Assembly (NCBI RefSeq): GCF_000350225.1
Contig: NW_005179250.1
Coordinates: 327,811-391,810 of the forward strand
Direction of reading: 5' to 3'
Source: Chondrus crispus
Lineage: Eukaryota > Rhodophyta > Florideophyceae > Gigartinales > Gigartinaceae
Length of the DNA: 64,000 bases
Below are positions 9,248 through 20,319 of the stretch, piece after piece. Positions within the stretch are counted from its first letter, which is position 1. Each line of letters begins with the position of its first letter. The notes beneath the pieces are model-generated. The model was not told where the DNA came from and did no database searches. It was given only the letters and a program-made list of their open reading frames with translations. The position numbers and the translations under genes are program-made.

Positions 9248-11695
9248 CTACGCGTCCTCCCCGGCTTCCCTCGTCAGCAGCAAGTGCTCGCGGATTTCAT
9301 CCGCGGCTCGCGCCACGTGGTCTTCGGTATGGTCGAGGTGCGGTTCCTCGACCACGTTGACGCCGGCGGGGGACGTTTGACGCTGGTTTCGCCAAGCGGA
9401 CGGCCCCTGGCGGTTGAACGGGGATCCCAGGCGGAGGCCTTGCCGGATGCGTAGCTTCTGGTAAATGGCCTCTCGTGCCTCTAGATGCTTGGCCCGCATG
9501 CTCGCATCGGCAACGACGGGGCACCCCTCTTGTCGGTGCGTGGTGTCCAGGCAGAACCAGCACGGTGGCGGTCCGGGAAATCTCTCGCCGGAGAACCGGA
9601 CGCGTGGATCCTGCCCTTGCCTCCCGTACGGTCCTGTGCGCACGTCGCCAGGGTTGGCGGGTGGCACTGGGGTGCTCGCCGTCCAGGCTGCCGGAGACGG
9701 ATAATAACTCGTCCGTGGCGAGCTCATCGAGGTCGGCGTGGCGGTTTGGTCCGTCACGGCCAGGATTGCTTCTTCAGCCAATCCCCCGGCCGCCGGGATG
9801 TCGGATGCCGACTCAACCGACAGCAGGGGCCTCGTCCTTGGGGTGCGGTCGAATCTTCTAGCCGCTCCGGACGGCTCTCGGTGAGCCATGGCTGACATCC
9901 CTTGTCGGCCGGAGGCCCGATTGGTTTCCCCGATCGCTTGCGCATAGCGAGCGACGGATTGGTAGTCCACATCCGGGTGCGTGGCGAGGTAATTACGAAC
10001 CTGCGCGCACGTGGAGGGCAGTAACCCCTCGACGAACAGGGACTTCAACCGCCTGTCGGAGAATACCGTATCGCAGCAGAGTGCCTTGTCCCAGAGGTGG
10101 TCACTGTAGACCTCCTCCGTCATGTTTGAACTTTGACGAAAGGAGGTCACATCCCCAACCGCTTCGGAAATTACCTCGTCGGTAGCATAGGTGCGCAACA
10201 GAAAGTTGGCCACCTGCTGGTATGTCCGGAGCAGCTCGCACCGCTCCACGTCAACCGCCATGGTGTTACCATTGAGACGGGACTGGAATAAGGCGTGAGC
10301 CTGCCCGGTCAGGTAGAATTGGAAGCACCATACGGCGGCTCCCTCGGTGATCCCGTTGTGGTCGCACGCCATCTTGAGGCGTGCGAGGAATCCCAATACC
10401 GCAATCCGATCTTGACCACTGAACGTGTGGGACCTCATCTGCACGTCCAGTTTCTTCCGGTAACGGTTAATGTGCCGCGCTACTGTAGAGTCGTAGCGCG
10501 AGCTACGACGTTCCAGGCGGTAGGTTTTGTAGTTGACGGCCTTGGTAAACAGGTCATTGAGGGGCCTGATTACCGTGGGCCGTCGCTCGTCGCTCTTTGG
10601 GGCAGCCCGGCGGTGTCTGCTCGAGCGACGACGCCCCTCATCCGACTCGGTGTGGTAGTCTTCCGAATCGGACGAGTCGTGCCAGTACCGGTCTCGGCTT
10701 CTATCGCGGCGTGCCCTCTGGCCCCGCCTGCGAGATTCTTCCGAACCGGATGGGTCATCATCGGAGGGGTATCCTCCCCCTCCGGCATCGCCGTATCGCC
10801 CGTGGCGTGCCTCGCGGTTATCGCGGTATCGCCAGCGGCGTCCCTCGCGGTCTTCATCCGTCCTGTGACGGGGGTCTTCTGCGTCGGAATACCGGGTGTA
10901 TTCCGCTTCGGTCCTGTGCGTGCCGGGTGCACGTCTTCTGCTCAACCGGTACGGGTCCCGATTCTCTGTCTCGGGGAGCCCCAGGCGGTTGTCTGTCCCG
11001 CGGGGGTCGCCCGTACCGGCGAGTATGGGGAGGACATTTTCTGTGGTCCTCCCTGTAGCACCGTGAACGGTTGGGAGATAGATGGCTCCGCCCTCCGGGT
11101 GAGGGTCCATCCTATCAGTTCCGGGTACGGCGCCGATCGGATCAGCGATATTAAAGCTTGAGCCCGGAACGGTTTCACGGCGCGGCGCCGGCGGCGGTAC
11201 CGTGCCACCCGTTGCGGTAAATGTCGTGGCCAGACAGATGGCCACGGCCGAGCTAATAGCTCCCTTTAGAGCCAATGCGGTCGGAGATTCGTCCTCCTCC
11301 GCGGCGAGCGCTGCCACCACCTCGTCGCGTACGAGGGGGGCGACCTTGTCGTCCAGCAGGCGGAGCGCGGTGTCCGCATGCTCCGCCACCAGCCTTGGTG
11401 CCGTTCGGTCGAGGCAAGCCTGGACGACCTGAGGTAGTTCCTCGGCGATGAAATCCTCCATCCAGGTTTGTAGTCGCGGGAGTAACGCGTCGTACAGTAC
11501 TTGTACGCGGTTCCCCCCACCAGCCGGTAGCCCGGCGGTGGTGTCCGAAACGGAAGGGGTCTTCTGGCCCCTGGTAGACGGCGGGCGTAGCAGGGCTTCC
11601 GGATTGTCGACCCCGGGGCGCTGTGAGCCTCTGCCACTGCGGGTACATGCTCGTCCGGAGGCGGTATCTTCTCCGGCGGGATCCGCACGGTTCAT
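9248..11695 (-). CDS. Element 1 gag polyprotein
   Basis: 815 codons, uninterrupted. The N-terminal half is Pro- and charge-rich with an Arg/Asp/Ser-rich linker (about residues 250-370). The capsid-like gag domain (about residues 380-600) aligns in style with the element 2 gag: both share KTYRL/RVYRL, GFLAR/SFLAR and NFLLRTYAT/NWLLRTYAT blocks. A zinc knuckle of the CX2CX4HX4C form (CWFCLDTTHRQEGC) lies near the C-terminus. It would assemble virus-like particles and bind the RNA. The start was taken at the first ATG after the primer site. It overlaps the protease frame by a few tens of bases in the -1 phase. Confidence 0.88.
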   Translation of the reverse strand: MNRADPAGEDTASGRACTRSGRGSQRPGVDNPEALLRPPSTRGQKTPSVSDTTAGLPAGGGNRVQVLYDALLPRLQTWMEDFIAEELPQVVQACLDRTAPRLVAEHADTALRLLDDKVAPLVRDEVVAALAAEEDESPTALALKGAISSAVAICLATTFTATGGTVPPPAPRRETVPGSSFNIADPIGAVPGTDRMDPHPEGGAIYLPTVHGATGRTTENVLPILAGTGDPRGTDNRLGLPETENRDPYRLSRRRAPGTHRTEAEYTRYSDAEDPRHRTDEDREGRRWRYRDNREARHGRYGDAGGGGYPSDDDPSGSEESRRRGQRARRDRSRDRYWHDSSDSEDYHTESDEGRRRSSRHRRAAPKSDERRPTVIRPLNDLFTKAVNYKTYRLERRSSRYDSTVARHINRYRKKLDVQMRSHTFSGQDRIAVLGFLARLKMACDHNGITEGAAVWCFQFYLTGQAHALFQSRLNGNTMAVDVERCELLRTYQQVANFLLRTYATDEVISEAVGDVTSFRQSSNMTEEVYSDHLWDKALCCDTVFSDRRLKSLFVEGLLPSTCAQVRNYLATHPDVDYQSVARYAQAIGETNRASGRQGMSAMAHREPSGAARRFDRTPRTRPLLSVESASDIPAAGGLAEEAILAVTDQTATPTSMSSPRTSYYPSPAAWTASTPVPPANPGDVRTGPYGRQGQDPRVRFSGERFPGPPPCWFCLDTTHRQEGCPVVADASMRAKHLEAREAIYQKLRIRQGLRLGSPFNRQGPSAWRNQRQTSPAGVNVVEEPHLDHTEDHVARAADEIREHLLLTREAGEDA

Positions 11696-11807
11696 CGTCG
11701 ATGATCACTGGCGATCGACGCGGTGATTTTCGATCTCTTTCAATCCGATCGGTAATTGCTCACGCTGGCGATCCAGTGCGCGCTCAACCTCTGTAGTTAT
11801 TTCACCT

Positions 11808-11821
11808 CCACAAGAGTACCA
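11808..11821 (-). other. Putative primer-binding site of element 1
   Basis: On the minus strand, three bases inside the 5' LTR, lies TGGTACTCTTGTGG. It starts with the TGG expected to pair with a tRNA CCA end. Element 2 has the same 3-base offset. The tRNA species is not identified. Confidence 0.5.
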
Positions 11822-11824
11822 AAA

Positions 11825-12419
11825 TGTGGTATAACTACCTTCTTCCCGACCACTCGGAAACGAGAGGGGTTAGAGGTAAGGGAGCGCGCGCCGCTGGGTA
11901 ACCCACGCCCGAACGCAAACCGTACGGAAGGACTCGAAAAGAAGGAAGGCTCACGTGACCGGTGACGCGCAGCCGGTCGGTGGTGTTAGATCCGGACGGC
12001 CGGTCACGGGTTAGAAGCCTGAGACTATAAGGGAAACCGGAACGGGATAGCAATTAGCCGTAAAGGGAAGGGAGGCGAGTCTGCCCCCGTTTACTGGAAC
12101 GGGGCAGGTGCCCCCGGTCTTAGCCCCTAAGTGGGACGCCAGGACACCTGTCCCGCTACAGTAGCTGTTACTTACTGTATACCAGCTACTGTGCTAAATT
12201 GGCTAATTTGTGCCATTAACTACTACTTGCTAATTACTTACCGGACGGGTCGCACACGTGTGCCCGTGGCTACTACCGGCGTCGACGGTTATGCCACGTG
12301 TACGCCGTGGAGGTACTACTGCGCTTTCCGAGGGCGCGTGCATGATTGCTACAGTAGTAACCGCCCGTCCAGGCGGTGCTCATCTCCCATCGGGGGTCGT
12401 GGTGTGGAATTGTACCACA
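11825..12419 (-). repeat. LTR of element 1 (5' LTR in element sense)
   Basis: A 595-bp partner of 555-1148 with the same TGTGGT / ACCACA ends. It is the promoter-bearing LTR for the minus-strand transcript. Confidence 0.93.
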
Positions 12420-12424
12420 ACCAT
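12420..12424. repeat. Target-site duplication ACCAT, right copy
   Basis: Matches 550-554. The copia reverse transcriptase frame resumes directly after it. Confidence 0.9.
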
Positions 12425-13673
12425 TTTGGGATTTGATATATGGTCATTAGATATCAAGCAAGCGTACCTACAATCGGCCTCCAAACTCAAGCGACCAGTT
12501 TATACGCGACCAGAGTCCATCGCGCTTGGATCTGACGAACTTTTGCAGGTAATACGGCCACTTTATGGCCTCACGGACAGTGGGGATTATTGGTGCGAGA
12601 CGAACTCTAGATTTCATGTCGACAAAGTGCGCATGCAACAATCCACGGGTGACTTCTCACTTTTGTTTCGTCGTCTATGCAACGGACTCGTGGCTGTATC
12701 AGGATCGTATGTCGATGACGTGATCCAAAGCGGCACACCAACGCAGAAAAGAAGGCTCCAGGCTATGTTGGCGAGAGAATTTGACGTCAAACTGTCCGAT
12801 GCTAAGAAGTTTACGTACGTTGGTTTAGAATGCTACTCGACAGATCCATCAGAAAGCCGTATTTCTCAAGAAAAGTATATCGAAAGTCTGCAGTATCTGC
12901 AAAGGACCGCGTCCTTTACGGCATATCGCTCGCAACGAGCTAAGCTTGCGTAGCTGGTCCACACAAGGCCTAACATCGCATGTGCAGTGTCAATGGCTGC
13001 TCAAGTCACGGCTGAGTCCTACTCATTCGAAAGCAACCGAAGCCTCAACTCCATCGTGAGGCATATCAAGAAAACAGGTGAAATGCGACTCACATTTCTC
13101 AAGCTCGACCATGACACGCTACGTCTAGTTGTATATGCAAACTCTTCGTTCAATAATCGAGAGGAGAGTAGATCTCAACTCGGTTTTATCATCGTACTCG
13201 CGGATAAGTCAGAGAAGTGTGCAGTCCTGCACTACGCATCATACAAATCGCGTCGTGTCGCACGCTCAAGCATGGGAGGAGAGAAACTTGCATTCGTAGA
13301 CGCTTTCGACTGTTCTTTCTTATTGAGACATGATATTTCTCGCATGTTGGGGCGTCACATCCCCTTAATTATGCTCACGGATAGCAAAATCCTTTTTGAT
13401 GTGCTGACAAGGTCCAGGTACACCTCCGAAAGAAGACTCATGGTGGACATCTCCGCCTCCCGTCAAGCTTACCGTGAGGGATCGATATCGGATGTAGCTC
13501 TAATACCAAGTGAAGACAATGTCGCTGATGCATTTACCAAGGTCTGCAGCAACGGAGCGCTAAACCGGTTACTTCGCTCTGGAAAGCTACAACACCGCGT
13601 CACTCAATGGGTCATCCGCTCGAAGAGTCCTCTCGCGCCTTGCCGTCCTCTGACATCAAAGACTGGGCAGTGA
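12425..13673 (+). pseudogene. Ty1/copia pol, 3' half: reverse transcriptase and RNase H
   Basis: Directly after the insertion the frame continues with WSLDIKQAYLQS, the copia reverse transcriptase block that follows the part ending at 549. The active-site YVDD is intact (GSYVDDVI). A TAG at 12951-12953 interrupts the same frame. RNase H follows with a Ser-rich first block, Glu in GGEKLAF, Asp in LTDSK and the conserved DNVADAFTK end. I could not find the copia LTR downstream. This half and 1-549 are one gene split by element 1. Confidence 0.85.
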
Positions 13674-15005
13674 TGAAACAGGGATCTCGGACGCCGCCGA
13701 TCATGTCAGTCGGCGACAAGAAGATTACAGTAACACCCCTCGGAGAGTCAGCCGGATCCTGATCGCTTCTCCCAGGATCCCGATCAACAGTACAGTGCCT
13801 CCGCCAGATCCCGAACAGAGAAACTGTCTCTGCCTTTCGCTTCAGTTTTTTAGTATCACAACCTCCTCCAGCACCGAAGAGGAGAGAACACACAGACGAA
13901 CGACTCACAGAATAAACTCAACCAACTTACGCGAGAAGACCCTCGCCCGGCAGGAGCCTGCCCTCAACCCCCGGCGTTGTAACGCCCTCAAAACCGCCCG
14001 TACACGCACTAACCCTCTGCAGAATCTTAACGATTCATTGTTACACACACTGAAGAGATCATTCTCTTCTCCCAATATTGATGCTACAACAATATTGCCG
14101 TGCTTACACTGCAAATAACGTAGCATACATCCACATCCCCTGTCCTTTGTTTGCGCATGAACCTTGAGCAGTGTACTTAAGCTGAACTCCCTCGCGTCGC
14201 TTTGTAGAGGCCAGGGCCTTAGCACAGCACTACCTTAGCATCGGATAAAAGCAAACCTAAGGCACTTTTCCTACTTGCTGTAACCCTCAACTCGCCGCCT
14301 TCATACTTCACTCAGCCTGCCCCTCTAACTAAATGGAATGGCGCTGGGTTTTTGATCACACCGCGTGGGGAGAGCAAGGGTCTTCCCTGCGGACCGTCCA
14401 TTATCAGTTTAATCATTTTTGGGGCATGTTGGACGTCAAGAAGGAACTGACACTCGAACCGTATGGAGCATGTCGCACAACGAGCACGGATAGTGCACGT
14501 GGGAACGCAATCGGAAGAGAACGAAGAACCCATATTGGGGAGCCAGACAGACAGCAATGACACCTAAAGTCACCCGGACCGCATGAAGGTGGCATGCTGG
14601 TCCCAAGATGAACTTCGTCGAGGCTAAGGCAAACCACCTCATCACTGATTCCGAATCAGCAACTACACCAAGTTTCGCTAGTCGCACCTCTACGCCTTTT
14701 CAGTTCCAAATGAGACCTGCTAAATAGGGCATGCACAGTGCACAACCAACCATCCTGTCTGCCAAGGAAACACTATCCGCTTCAGGCCTCGTTCCCCTTC
14801 TATTATTTCGTCGCACAACGAGCTGAATCAGCTCACATTCTTGTGTCCGGCGAACATCTGAAGAGATCATTCCCACGCCGTACACCAAAAGCAACTGCAT
14901 CGACGAAGCCAACATATTTCTCCAAAACACAGATGTCGTTTTACATTGTTTACTTATCGTAGAAAGGAAAGAGATTCTGGGCCACGTCTTTGCGAACTGA
15001 AGACC
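13674..15005. other. No gene recognised; probable copia 3' remnant then anonymous DNA
   Basis: Only short frames of random character on both strands. No LTR pair, no tRNA-like fold and no conserved motif was seen. Confidence 0.3.
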
Positions 15006-15419
15006 TTACCTAAACCTACGGATAATGATGATGATAATCCAGTCCCACCAGATGATAATAATCCTAATGCGCAACAGGAAGCGCCCAAAGAAACTGCGGC
15101 TGCCAGCCTTCTCGGCAAGACTCGCAAGCTCTAAGGCTGTCCTCCTCATCAACATGCACGTCTCCATAGCCACCGGTAACAACCTCCTGTTGCGAAGAGA
15201 CCTGGCAGGTAGTGTTGAAGACATGCGCATGAGCTTGAGAATCGAATTCCGATTCATGTCCCCCACGAGGTCTTCTACATCTTCGTCGGTCATCAGTTCA
15301 TTTTCAGAGACTCGAACAGTGTCCGCGGGAGCGACAAGGGTTCCATCTTCAATGTTGTCAGTTCCAGCTGCGAATGTCAAGAGGGCCACAAAGAGAAGGA
15401 CTGAAATGGAGGTTCTCAT
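15006..15419 (-). CDS. Small secreted protein, unknown function
   Basis: 137 codons if the start is the ATG at 15419. The first 19 residues (MRTSISVLLF, then VALLTFAAG) form a clear signal peptide: a positive N-end, hydrophobic core and small residues at the cleavage point. The mature part is acidic at first, then basic, with only one Cys. The frame is open further upstream, but the added segment has no signal character, so I prefer the internal ATG. The last 25 residues (repeated Ile from a GAT/AAT-rich repeat) look unlike protein; a splice or frameshift may replace them. A TATTTAAG box lies about 95 bases upstream. Family not recognised. Confidence 0.5.
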   Translation of the reverse strand: MRTSISVLLFVALLTFAAGTDNIEDGTLVAPADTVRVSENELMTDEDVEDLVGDMNRNSILKLMRMSSTLPARSLRNRRLLPVAMETCMLMRRTALELASLAEKAGSRSFFGRFLLRIRIIIIWWDWIIIIIIRRFR

Positions 15420-15510
15420 CTTGCGTTTCGGAGATGCGGTTGCTTCACAAAGGTACGGCTGCGGTTGGTAAGGTGAACTGACTGCGCACTTCAGCACGGA
15501 AGCATGTAGT

Positions 15511-15518
15511 AGCTTAAA
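15511..15518 (-). promoter_or_regulatory. TATA-like box upstream of the secreted-protein gene
   Basis: TATTTAAG on the minus strand, about 95 bases before the chosen ATG at 15419. The spacing suits a core promoter with a 60-70 base leader. Confidence 0.35.
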
Positions 15519-15527
15519 TAGGCACAA

Positions 15528-17793
15528 CTACGTTACCCAGTACCATGCACTCGTAGGTGGAGGATGCGCTTTCGTCTTTTTGCAGATACTCCCAAATCTA
15601 CCTCACCGTTTTCGGGCAGACCCCACTGGAACTATGATAGAGAGTAAAGATGTCCAATGCCACAGACCAATTAGAGGTCCGTCCGCCGGACCTACACTAC
15701 CCTCGTCTGTACAAAAGCTCCGTTCTTGATTAGGAGGTTCTGATTGTACGTTCACAATACTAACGTTTCTGGACGACCCCATTCTTCGAAACAGATTGCG
15801 TAGGGCATCAAGATATCCGGAACCCTTGTTGGTCCTCATAAACGACAAAAATCTAGCTGGACACCCCATGTCAATGTGGTCTTTGCAGTCTTGAAGATTT
15901 GTATCCGAAGCTTATTTTCTTTGAACAACGTTTTTACGTTGTTTGGGCCACAGGTTTTGAGTTTGTTTATGTCAAAGGCAAACAAATAGCCCCCTGCACC
16001 TTACGGAAATCGAAAAGAATGCAAGCTACATTGTCATCGTTGAGCCCGTTCATCCTTCGATCATGGACACACCACCGAGCCCTACCGGAACATTTCATCT
16101 ACTGAAGATCAATTTGGTAAAATCATATCGCAGCACTAACTCAAAGAGTCGGCGGATATCTGTAAAGGACTGCACATGGATGCACGATCGCTACCACTTC
16201 AAAGGTGCACCCTATCGCACGCACCCCCTACTACTGGAAGACGAATCAGCTCAAATCTGCTCTGATCAAGCGATCGACATTGTTATCGTACTAATACAGA
16301 AAATTGAGGATCGCTGAATTGAAAAGCCACGTTGCGGCCCTCTTCGAACGCAAACGAGAGGCCACCTCATCGTAGGACGCATGTTGAGTTCGGCAACGGC
16401 TTTAACGAGTTTGACCCGATTCAATCTGCCGCTCAGTCCCCAAAGTGATTTCATAAATGCGGCTCTCTTGAGTCGTTGAAGTAAAAGACAACTTCCGTCT
16501 CGATTTTTTCTGCTTGACAATCGCATATCTGAAAGGGGCTGAGATTGTAGGTCGTGTCAGGAAGCTTACAGTAAAGAGAGTAGGTGCCCGCTCGTTGAGA
16601 CCAATGGAGATCAGCGACGTGCAGATTTGCCTCCCAGTGGTGCCTGAGATTCATTCTTGTACAAGGTATGATGCGCATGCGCTAAACTCAGGTCCTCTCT
16701 CCTGAACAGCAAAAGATTCTCCTGTGCGGGGTGGTTGCAGCTTCCCCGGAAGGGCATCCGCAAGAAAGGCGAAGGGGTGATATGGACACGCCCTGCGAGA
16801 AAGGGATTGCAGTTGGGAACGCGGCAAAGTCTGCATTTATTCCGCAAGCCCTCCCGCGTCGGGTCAAATGCGTCCGACCCCGAAGAATATCTGACGCAGA
16901 GACGTGGCACCCCTTTCAAGACTTCAAGAAAGTATGAGAATTCTGGCTGCTCCCCAAAGAGGCAGTCAAATTTTGTACACCGCCTTGCGTGTGTGCACTG
17001 CATGTGGCCGTAGTACCGTACGGTCACAGATCGGCACTGCAGATCTGATGCAGGTTATACTGTAAGCAATCTGTGCACCACACGGCCCATCTGGGTGCAA
17101 TTCAGATGCCTGACATCACCCCGCTTTTCGGTTGCCCTTGCAACCAAACAACTGGAAAAGCTCTCTCCGAGCACTGCGGTGCGGTAAGCATGTGACCTAC
17201 AAGTATGCTTCCACTCCCGTTTTAGTCATTTATATCACGGGAGAGAGACACTTTTCGCAACAGTGCAGTTTCTTGTGGACGCAGGACATGCCACATACCG
17301 TAGTCGTGGCCTCGACGTGGCTCTCATTATGGGAAAAGCCTACCCATGTGATATTTTTCGATATGTAGAGGGGGCGAGGCATTTCCTGCAGAGTTAACGC
17401 TGTTGGATGAGGAATACTACCCATTAGAATAAGACCTCGTAGTCTTGGTGCATCCAAATCTCTCTGCCCCTTCCAGCACGTTTCAGCAAGAAGGGTATTG
17501 CCTTCTCTAATTCCACACAAGCAAGGACCATGCCCTGCTGACTGAAAATGATGCAAAGGCGTACACGACGCGGTAAGACTGGGAGTTTTCAAGATAAGAA
17601 ATATTACATACCCCTGAACATTCTTTCAAAATCAGGAGGCTTTTATCTGCCTTATTATGATTCAAAGAGTTGCACATACTGTAGAGTATCACATCGAGAT
17701 AAACATTTAGGGCTTCCACAGGAAGTATTGTCAGGTTGGGTATGTTGTACAACGTGCTTCAAGGCTTCGTGTCAGGGGCCAGCACAACCTAGA
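15528..17793. other. No gene recognised
   Basis: Balanced-GC DNA with short frames (up to about 138 codons) and no motif I can name. It may include decayed element remnants. Confidence 0.3.
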
Positions 17794-17827
17794 GCTTGGT
17801 CGGATGGATGGATCTATCCGACCAAGC
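17794..17827. repeat. 12-bp perfect inverted repeat
   Basis: GCTTGGTCGGAT and its exact reverse complement flank a 10-base loop. It could form a hairpin of 12 bp. Confidence 0.85.
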
Positions 17828-18120
17828 GTTATCATATCATAAAAATCTGCGAATTCTATTTCTATTCAACTTTGATGTCCACGGTTTCAATTTTTCTTTG
17901 GTAGGTTAACTCGTCTTTAAATTTTCTGAAGTTGGAGACGGATAGGAAGCCCTCAACGCAATGTTTATATGCTGCAGTACTGGTATAAAATTGGCTTAAA
18001 GAAAATGTGCACTTTAAGCCGACTTTTTCTTTTGAACAGCTTTACGTGCGTCAAAGATTTAATTTTCTCTATAATTGACGAGCAAGTGCTTTACCTGTGC
18101 CCAGGGACTTTTAGTTCCTT

Positions 18121-18213
18121 GTCCTCATATGAGGACCAACGGTCCGATAGACCCTTGACGACAAGCGACTTGCCTCATACTGCATGAGGTCAGGCATGGC
18201 CTCCTATGAGGCC
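18121..18213. repeat. Cluster of three hairpins around a CCTCAT/ATGAGG core
   Basis: GTCCTCATATGAGGAC is a perfect 16-bp palindrome at 18121-18136. CCTCAT-5-ATGAGG lies at 18173-18189 and GGCCTC-4-GAGGCC at 18198-18213. All three share a CTC/GAG core within 93 bases. Confidence 0.7.
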
Positions 18214-18736
18214 AGTTTTTTGCAAAAATATACACATTAAATCGAACCTCTGTAAAATCAGCTTGTACGTCATTTCTTTAACGTAGATGCCCTCGGCAAT
18301 TACATCTTGCAAAACAGTGAGATAGTATTTGTCAATACACAGAAAGACCAAGGATATAATGAAATTTCAATTTTGGTTGACATTTTAAACAGCCGTTTTG
18401 GTTTCGAAGATATCAACACATAACGTTTTGAGGTTGGTCAGAAAGGCTTCTTTTGTAGGCATTCTAAAATGGCTGGAAAAGATGTGCAGATCCTACCAAA
18501 CTGTACCCTTCCGCAACGCAGAAGTCAGCGGCAGTGGCAAGAGTATATTTTTCCTTCTTGTTCAGCATGGGCAAGTCAAGAAAAAATAAGTTGAAAAGTA
18601 GCCTCATACGAGATTACTTCTCGTCTAGGCATCAGAGAGCAAGTTTTACTGCCAGTGGCTTAAGCAGCCTAAAAGTGTGTAAGCAATTACAATTCCGGAG
18701 ATGGTACGCCAAACGCAGCGATATCATTCGTAAATT

Positions 18737-18765
18737 GTGGGTTTACGCACGGCAGAATTCTGTAA
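18737..18765 (+). repeat. Left terminal inverted repeat of the Harbinger element
   Basis: Begins GTGGGTTTACGCAC and continues into GGCAGAATTCTG. It matches the reverse complement of 21332-21359 with one indel and one or two substitutions. Confidence 0.8.
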
Positions 18766-18930
18766 CTAAAAATGAGAAATAGAAAAACAGCAATGCAGAA
18801 ATCTTATTCCTGAAAAATCATTGCAGAAAATTTTAAAGCCGTTTACGCTACAGTTAGTGAGAACCAGTTGTGAGTATTATATCTGACCCTCTGAGTAGTA
18901 GTCCTCCCCCTTCGCCAAATTCTCAACAAC

Positions 18931-20115
18931 ATGACAAGGGGACGCCAGCGCGATCATACTGTGAAATTTACCGAGCGTCGAGCATCGCAATGGAATGCTG
19001 TTTTTCTAGCAATTGGTAGGCGACGAATGATGCAGAACGAATATGCTTTCACGTCTACAAATTCCTTAATGCGAGTTGCCTACACTACATGGAGAGAGAA
19101 GAAGGAAGTCGAGCTGTTGCTTGCGAGAAGAAGACGAATCAGTTCAAGCGCGTTTAGTTTCAACTTCAACGGTCTAACGGACGGGGACGCACTGCTACAT
19201 TTCAGATTCCGTAAGGAAGATATCATTAGAATGATAAGCGCAGTTTCTTGGCCCACACAAAAGCGAACGATAGAGCGAAACAGATTCAGCGTCACACCTC
19301 TACTAGCGACCTGTGTCATACTGAGACGTCTGGCGTCACCAGCCAGGTGGAAAGACCTCGAGATTCTGTTTGGGAAGCACGCATCTCAGATGTCAGAGAT
19401 ATTTTGGGAGGGCCTAGAGCATATGTTGGAAGCAAGACTCGACCTCATAAAAGGATCCATAAGCCCACAGTACATGCATCTAAATGCGGAACGGTATGCC
19501 ACGGCAGTTCAGGACAAGTGTCGAGCCCTCGCCAACTGTGTCGGTTTCATAGACGGCACAGTGATTGGCATTGCAAGACCGAAGGGATATGCCAGTCAAA
19601 GAATTGCGTACAATGGGCACAAACGAAAGCATGCTCTCAAGTTTCAGGCTGTAAACAGTCCTGATGGACTCATAATGCATGTCCATGGTCCCATAGAAGG
19701 TCCACGCCACGATTGGACGCTGTACATGAGAAGTGCGCTTGACACGCATCTACCTGAGGTACTCGATGTAGGGGGAAAGAGGTACTGTATCTTCGGAGAT
19801 TCAGAATACAATCGTCGGTGGTTCATGGAAATTCCGTTTCAGGGAAGCAATTTATCGGCGCAGCAAGTCGCATTCAACAAGGCTATGTGTTCTGCTCGCA
19901 TAACTGTAGAGTGGATATTCAAAGAGGTCAAGCTCTACTTTACGACGGTGGACTTCAAGCGAAAGATGAAGGTGTTCGAGTCTCCGGTTGGGTCCCTTTA
20001 CCTGGCGGCGATGCTTCTCAGTAATATGCGCAACTGCATCTATCGAAACCAGGTAGCTGCGTACTTCAATTGCACGGCGCCAACTCTGGAAGACTACCTA
20101 TCCCATAGGGATTAG
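18931..20115 (+). CDS. PIF/Harbinger DDE transposase
   Basis: 394 codons, uninterrupted. The first 150 residues are basic and helical, with the pre-DDE block CVILRRLASPARWKDLEILFG. The nuclease domain shows Asp about 208 (GFIDGT), Asp about 290 (FGDSEY) and Glu about 327 (TVEWIF), plus the family blocks NGHKRKHALKFQ and GRHDW-like PRHDW. It would cut and paste the element together with its Myb-like partner. Length and complete catalytic residues suggest it could be active. The start is the first ATG of the frame inside the left inverted repeat. Confidence 0.9.
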   Translation: MTRGRQRDHTVKFTERRASQWNAVFLAIGRRRMMQNEYAFTSTNSLMRVAYTTWREKKEVELLLARRRRISSSAFSFNFNGLTDGDALLHFRFRKEDIIRMISAVSWPTQKRTIERNRFSVTPLLATCVILRRLASPARWKDLEILFGKHASQMSEIFWEGLEHMLEARLDLIKGSISPQYMHLNAERYATAVQDKCRALANCVGFIDGTVIGIARPKGYASQRIAYNGHKRKHALKFQAVNSPDGLIMHVHGPIEGPRHDWTLYMRSALDTHLPEVLDVGGKRYCIFGDSEYNRRWFMEIPFQGSNLSAQQVAFNKAMCSARITVEWIFKEVKLYFTTVDFKRKMKVFESPVGSLYLAAMLLSNMRNCIYRNQVAAYFNCTAPTLEDYLSHRD

Positions 20116-20319
20116 ACTGGGTAGTCTCGCTCCTCGGCCGCCCGCGCGGACGAGGAACGAGGACCAAGTCCGCGAATGCGAGCTTGCGAGCTTTAGCGCG
20201 GACTTCGTCCGCAGCCCCGCAGGGAGCCCCGCGCGAGCGGAAAACCGGGGGACAAAGTAGGCGAAAAGGCATTTTTCTTTAGTAAACAACATTTGAAAGC
20301 GGGTTTAAAAGCCCTTTCT
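20116..20319. other. GC-rich hairpin-prone spacer between convergent Harbinger genes
   Basis: This 200-base stretch is much richer in GC than either gene. It holds complementary blocks such as AGTCCGCG and CGCGGACT and a CTCGCTCCTCG / CGAGGAACGAGG pair. It may end transcription from both sides. Confidence 0.5.

Larger units (their letters stand above)
555..12419 (-). mobile_element. Ty3/gypsy chromovirus (element 1), 11.9 kb, nested in a Ty1/copia pol
   Basis: Two LTRs of 594 and 595 bp run in the same direction, begin TGTGGT, end ACCACA and are flanked by ACCAT duplications. On the minus strand the order is LTR, primer site, gag, protease, reverse transcriptase/RNase H, integrase with a C-terminal chromodomain, then a 3-kb tail holding an antisense ORF, then polypurine tract and LTR. 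By eye the LTRs differ at about 20 positions, so the insertion is not recent. The pol region is broken by in-frame stops at 6625, 7992 and 8928 and by a 14-bp duplication, so this copy is non-autonomous. Confidence 0.93.

Noticed and set aside
14946..15134. Plus-strand ORF with an Asp/Asn/Pro-rich sequence
   Set aside because: It overlaps the minus-strand gene with a signal peptide and TATA-like box, and its composition comes from a GAT/AAT repeat.
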